A DNA stretch of 9,171 nt from Candidatus Egerieousia excrementavium. Lineage in GTDB: Bacteria > Bacteroidota > Bacteroidia > Bacteroidales > UBA932. The notes beneath the pieces are model-generated. The model was not told where the DNA came from. It worked only from the letters and a program-made list of their open reading frames with translations, and ran no database searches. Position numbers and translations under genes: made by a program. Positions 6,562 to 9,171 of this stretch are shown here, one piece after another (position 1 is the first letter of the stretch; the number at the start of each line of letters is the position of its first letter). Where the stretch lies: the NCBI GenBank assembly GCA_017694275.1, contig JADINB010000007.1:1-9171 (forward strand). Direction: 5' to 3'.

Positions 6562-7455
6562 TCAAATAAGGAGCGAAAATATAATGGCTGCCGGAAAGGC
6601 CAGCAGCGCCGCATCGAATCTGTCCAGCATTCCTCCGTGGCCAGGTATTATCCTGCCCGAGTCCTTGACTCCGAAGTTCCGTTTCAGCTGTGATTCGGTC
6701 AAATCGCCCCAAACGCCAAAGATACAAATTATTATTCCAAGAACGATGGCTTTTGTCGTGCTTATTTCAAAAACATCTATATAACTCATTATTACTGCCG
6801 CCATTATGCAGCTTGCAAGCCCTCCGAAAAAGCCTGCCCACGATTTCTTTGGAGAAATGGAAGGGAAGAGCTTTCCCCGTTTTCCGTCACCTTTTTGCCC
6901 GAAGGCGCTTCCAATGCAATATGCCCCCACATCGTTCATCCATAATACTATGAACATGAAAAGCAGCATGAAGGCAGAGTAGTTGCCCTCTGAATCGAAT
7001 ATTATGAGGTTGCATGAGGAGAAGGGAAGGGCCGTATAAACTACCGCCGCTATTGCAAACGGGAACATCTCGTAGCCGTTGTTTACCCTGCCGCCTCTGG
7101 CTTCTCCCTTTTTTTCAGGCTCTTGTGTGAAAGTATGTATATTGTACTCTTTTCTGTACAGGTTGGTTATGAATATTGCAAAAAGGGGTATCATGCAAAG
7201 CAGCAGGTAGCGGTATGAAATTCCGGAATACTCTATCAAAAACGAGATTGCAAAGAGGCTCAGGGCTGAGGTTACGGCCAGAGCCTTTGTAACGGTTTTC
7301 TCCCTGCCTATTGTAAGGTTAAGATACTCGTTTGCCATTAAGGCAATTATAATGAAGAAAAGCAGGGCGTACCATAGAGGTCCGGCCAGTATGGCCAGAA
7401 TGACGATTGCGGTAAACGCTATGCCGCTGATGCTTCTTATTATAAAATTATTCAT
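6562..7455 (-). CDS. cdsA: Phosphatidate cytidylyltransferase (CDP-diacylglycerol synthase)
   Basis: CdsA is an integral inner-membrane enzyme that makes CDP-diacylglycerol from CTP and phosphatidic acid, the branch point for phospholipid head groups. From the ATG at 7455 the protein is 297 residues and very hydrophobic, with about seven or eight membrane segments. The family signature is intact near the C-terminus: Ser255, Lys258-Arg259, Lys264-Asp265, then PGHGGMLDRFD at 271-281. A hydrophilic loop at about 101-127, rich in charged residues and glycine, looks longer than in Bacteroides homologues I recall. The start at 7455 gives an 8-nt overlap (ATGAATAA) with the ftsH stop and the typical MNNFIIRS opening. 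A start at 7509 would add 18 charged residues encoded inside ftsH and is unlikely. Confidence 0.95.
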   Translation of the reverse strand: MNNFIIRSISGIAFTAIVILAILAGPLWYALLFFIIIALMANEYLNLTIGREKTVTKALAVTSALSLFAISFLIEYSGISYRYLLLCMIPLFAIFITNLYRKEYNIHTFTQEPEKKGEARGGRVNNGYEMFPFAIAAVVYTALPFSSCNLIIFDSEGNYSAFMLLFMFIVLWMNDVGAYCIGSAFGQKGDGKRGKLFPSISPKKSWAGFFGGLASCIMAAVIMSYIDVFEISTTKAIVLGIIICIFGVWGDLTESQLKRNFGVKDSGRIIPGHGGMLDRFDAALLAFPAAIIFSLLI

Positions 7456-9171
7456 TTTTTTCTCCGGCACTTTCTCCAGGCTGCAGTTCTTCATTTCCCT
7501 CCTTTGCACGCGGGCCGAATATCTTTTCCAGGTCTTCTGTAAAGATGACCTCGCGTGAGAGCAGAAGTTCCGCCAGTTCTGTAAACTGCGGCCTGTACTG
7601 CTTGAGTATCTCTAGGGCCTTGTCGTGAGCACTGTCTATTAAAGCCTTTGCTTCCTTGTCTATGAGTTCGGCTGTCTTCTCGCTGTAAGGCTTGCTGAAA
7701 TTGTAGCCCGAATCCTGCGAGTCATAGAATGAGAGGTTGCCCACAGCCTTGCTCATCCCAAAGTAACTTACCATTGCATAAGCCTGTTTTGTGACCTTTT
7801 CCAGGTCGCTCAGGGCACCGGTAGATATTTTCCCGTTTACCAGTTCTTCTGCGGCCCTGCCGCCCATGGTGGCAGCCATTTCGTCCATCATCTGCTCGGT
7901 TGTGGTAATCTGTCTCTCTTCAGGCAGGTACCATGCGGCTCCAAGAGCTTTGCCACGCGGGATAATCGTAACTTTCAGCAACGGGTTCGCGTTGGGAAGA
8001 ATCCAGCTGACTGTAGCATGGCCGGCTTCGTGGAATGCTATCGTACGTTTTTCCTGAGGGGTTATTATCTTGCTTCTCTTTTCCAGTCCTCCCACGATTC
8101 TGTCAACCGCATCGAGAAAATCCTGCTTGTCTACATACTCCTTGTTCCTGCGTGCGGCAATAAGGGCCGCCTCGTTGCATACGTTGGCTATGTCTGCCCC
8201 TGAAAAGCCGGGAGTCTGTTTTGCAAGGAATGTCTTGTCAAAGTCTTTTGCAAGCTTGAGGTTTTTCAGATGTACCTCGAATATCTCTTCGCGTTCCTTG
8301 AGTTCGGGAAGGTCTACGTTTATCTGCCTGTCGAAACGGCCGGCGCGCATGAGCGCCTTGTCGAGAATGTCTGCCCTGTTTGTTGCAGCCAGCACTATCA
8401 CGCCTGAATTTGTGCCAAAACCGTCCATCTCAGTAAGAAGCTGGTTTAGCGTATTTTCTCTTTCGTCATTTGAAGAGAATCCGGCATTTTTGCTTCTTGC
8501 ACGGCCTACGGCATCAATTTCGTCTATGAAGACTATGCATGGAGCCTTCTCCTTTGCCTGCTTGAAAAGGTCTCTAACCCTTGAAGCACCCACTCCAACG
8601 AACATCTCCACAAAATCGGAGCCTGATATGGAGAAGAAGGGCACGTCTGCCTCTCCGGCAACGGCCTTTGCCAGAAGAGTCTTGCCTGTGCCCGGAGGGC
8701 CTACAAGCAATGCGCCTTTTGGAATTTTCCCTCCGAGGGCAGTATATTTCTTGGGGTTTTTGAGAAAGTCTACAATTTCCATGACCTCCACTTTGGCCTC
8801 TTCCAGCCCTGCAACATCCTTGAACGTGACCTTTGGAGTGGAGCCCTTGTCAAAGACCTTGGCCTGAGACTTGCCAACGTTGAATATGCCTCCTCCGGCT
8901 GCACCTCCTCCCATGTTTCTGGACATTCTCCTTATCATGAAGAACCACAGAAGCAGCAACAGGATGGGGAAAAGCAGCCAGTCAAGGATGCCCAGATAAT
9001 TTTTCTGTTCCCTGTTCTTTATGTCAAACCTCTTCTCTGGCGGCAGTGAACTGCGGATTTCTCCCAATTCTTTGTCGGAATCGAAATTCGGGCCCATCTG
9101 GAACCAGAAGTGGGCTACGTTTGCAAGGGGCTCTTTGTTCCCGAAATAACTCTGGTATTTTTTGAGACTGT
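7448..9171 (-). CDS. ftsH: ATP-dependent zinc metalloprotease FtsH, N-terminus beyond window
   Basis: FtsH is the hexameric inner-membrane AAA+ protease that extracts and degrades unassembled membrane proteins and selected cytoplasmic regulators. The frame is open to the right edge, so 573 C-terminal residues are visible. The first membrane helix and much of the periplasmic domain are missing; the Met codon at 9097 is internal. Numbering from the first full codon (9169), the second membrane helix is at about 62-78, followed by a Gly-rich linker. Walker A GPPGTGKT is at 157-164, the FVG pore motif at 190-192 and Walker B IVFIDEID at 212-219. Arginine fingers are Arg278 and Arg281 in GRFDRQ. 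The zinc site is HEAGH at 380-384 with Asp455 as the likely third ligand. It overlaps cdsA by 8 nt. Its promoter lies outside the window. Confidence 0.97.
   Translation of the reverse strand, partial: SLKKYQSYFGNKEPLANVAHFWFQMGPNFDSDKELGEIRSSLPPEKRFDIKNREQKNYLGILDWLLFPILLLLLWFFMIRRMSRNMGGGAAGGGIFNVGKSQAKVFDKGSTPKVTFKDVAGLEEAKVEVMEIVDFLKNPKKYTALGGKIPKGALLVGPPGTGKTLLAKAVAGEADVPFFSISGSDFVEMFVGVGASRVRDLFKQAKEKAPCIVFIDEIDAVGRARSKNAGFSSNDERENTLNQLLTEMDGFGTNSGVIVLAATNRADILDKALMRAGRFDRQINVDLPELKEREEIFEVHLKNLKLAKDFDKTFLAKQTPGFSGADIANVCNEAALIAARRNKEYVDKQDFLDAVDRIVGGLEKRSKIITPQEKRTIAFHEAGHATVSWILPNANPLLKVTIIPRGKALGAAWYLPEERQITTTEQMMDEMAATMGGRAAEELVNGKISTGALSDLEKVTKQAYAMVSYFGMSKAVGNLSFYDSQDSGYNFSKPYSEKTAELIDKEAKALIDSAHDKALEILKQYRPQFTELAELLLSREVIFTEDLEKIFGPRAKEGNEELQPGESAGEKNE

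Noticed and set aside
7456..7509. Upstream start that would extend CdsA by 18 residues
   Set aside because: The added residues are charged, lie inside the ftsH end and do not match homologues; the ATG at 7455 gives a standard CdsA start.
8070..8867. A 265-codon open frame on the + strand opposite ftsH
   Set aside because: It lies wholly antisense to highly conserved AAA+ and protease-domain sequence. The Ser/Ala/Pro-rich translation has no recognisable motif and looks like a codon-bias shadow.

Overview
This 9.2 kb window is chromosomal housekeeping sequence from a member of the Bacteroidota, most likely the order Bacteroidales. The protein sequences show this: ClpP has the long N-terminal extension typical of the group, and PyrF is the long ~270-residue form. 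FtsH, CdsA and the short pyruvoyl-type Psd also resemble Bacteroides homologues as I remember them. A Bacteroidota-type promoter box (TAnnTTTG) lies just upstream of clpP. Genus cannot be decided from the sequence alone. I see no tRNA, rRNA, insertion sequence, CRISPR array, phage gene or other mobile element, and no gene-free stretch longer than 300 bases.

The left two thirds (85-5936) is one compact + strand run: clpP, clpX, an M20 dipeptidase, pyrF and a secreted 5'-nucleotidase-type metallophosphoesterase. Gaps are 11-14 nt or genes overlap by 4 nt, so it is probably a single operon, perhaps with an internal promoter before the dipeptidase gene. ClpX unfolds tagged proteins and ClpP cuts them to short peptides. 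The dipeptidase could finish some of those peptides to amino acids. PyrF makes UMP. The metallophosphoesterase acts outside the cytoplasm on a phosphorylated, possibly nucleotide-like substrate.

The right third (5869-9171) runs on the - strand: ftsH (its N-terminal end lies beyond the window), cdsA and psd. ftsH and cdsA overlap by 8 nt. The set joins a membrane protease that handles membrane-protein quality control to two enzymes of phosphatidylethanolamine synthesis. CdsA makes CDP-diacylglycerol and Psd decarboxylates phosphatidylserine; the phosphatidylserine synthase between them is not in the window.

The two runs converge and overlap tail to tail by 68 nt. The C-terminal membrane segment and basic tail of the metallophosphoesterase are encoded antisense to the conserved C-terminus of Psd. 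That overlap, the missing canonical nucleotide-binding loop in the metallophosphoesterase, and the ClpX VGY docking tripeptide paired with an extended ClpP N-terminus are the main points worth a second look. I do not see evidence of a wholly new system here.
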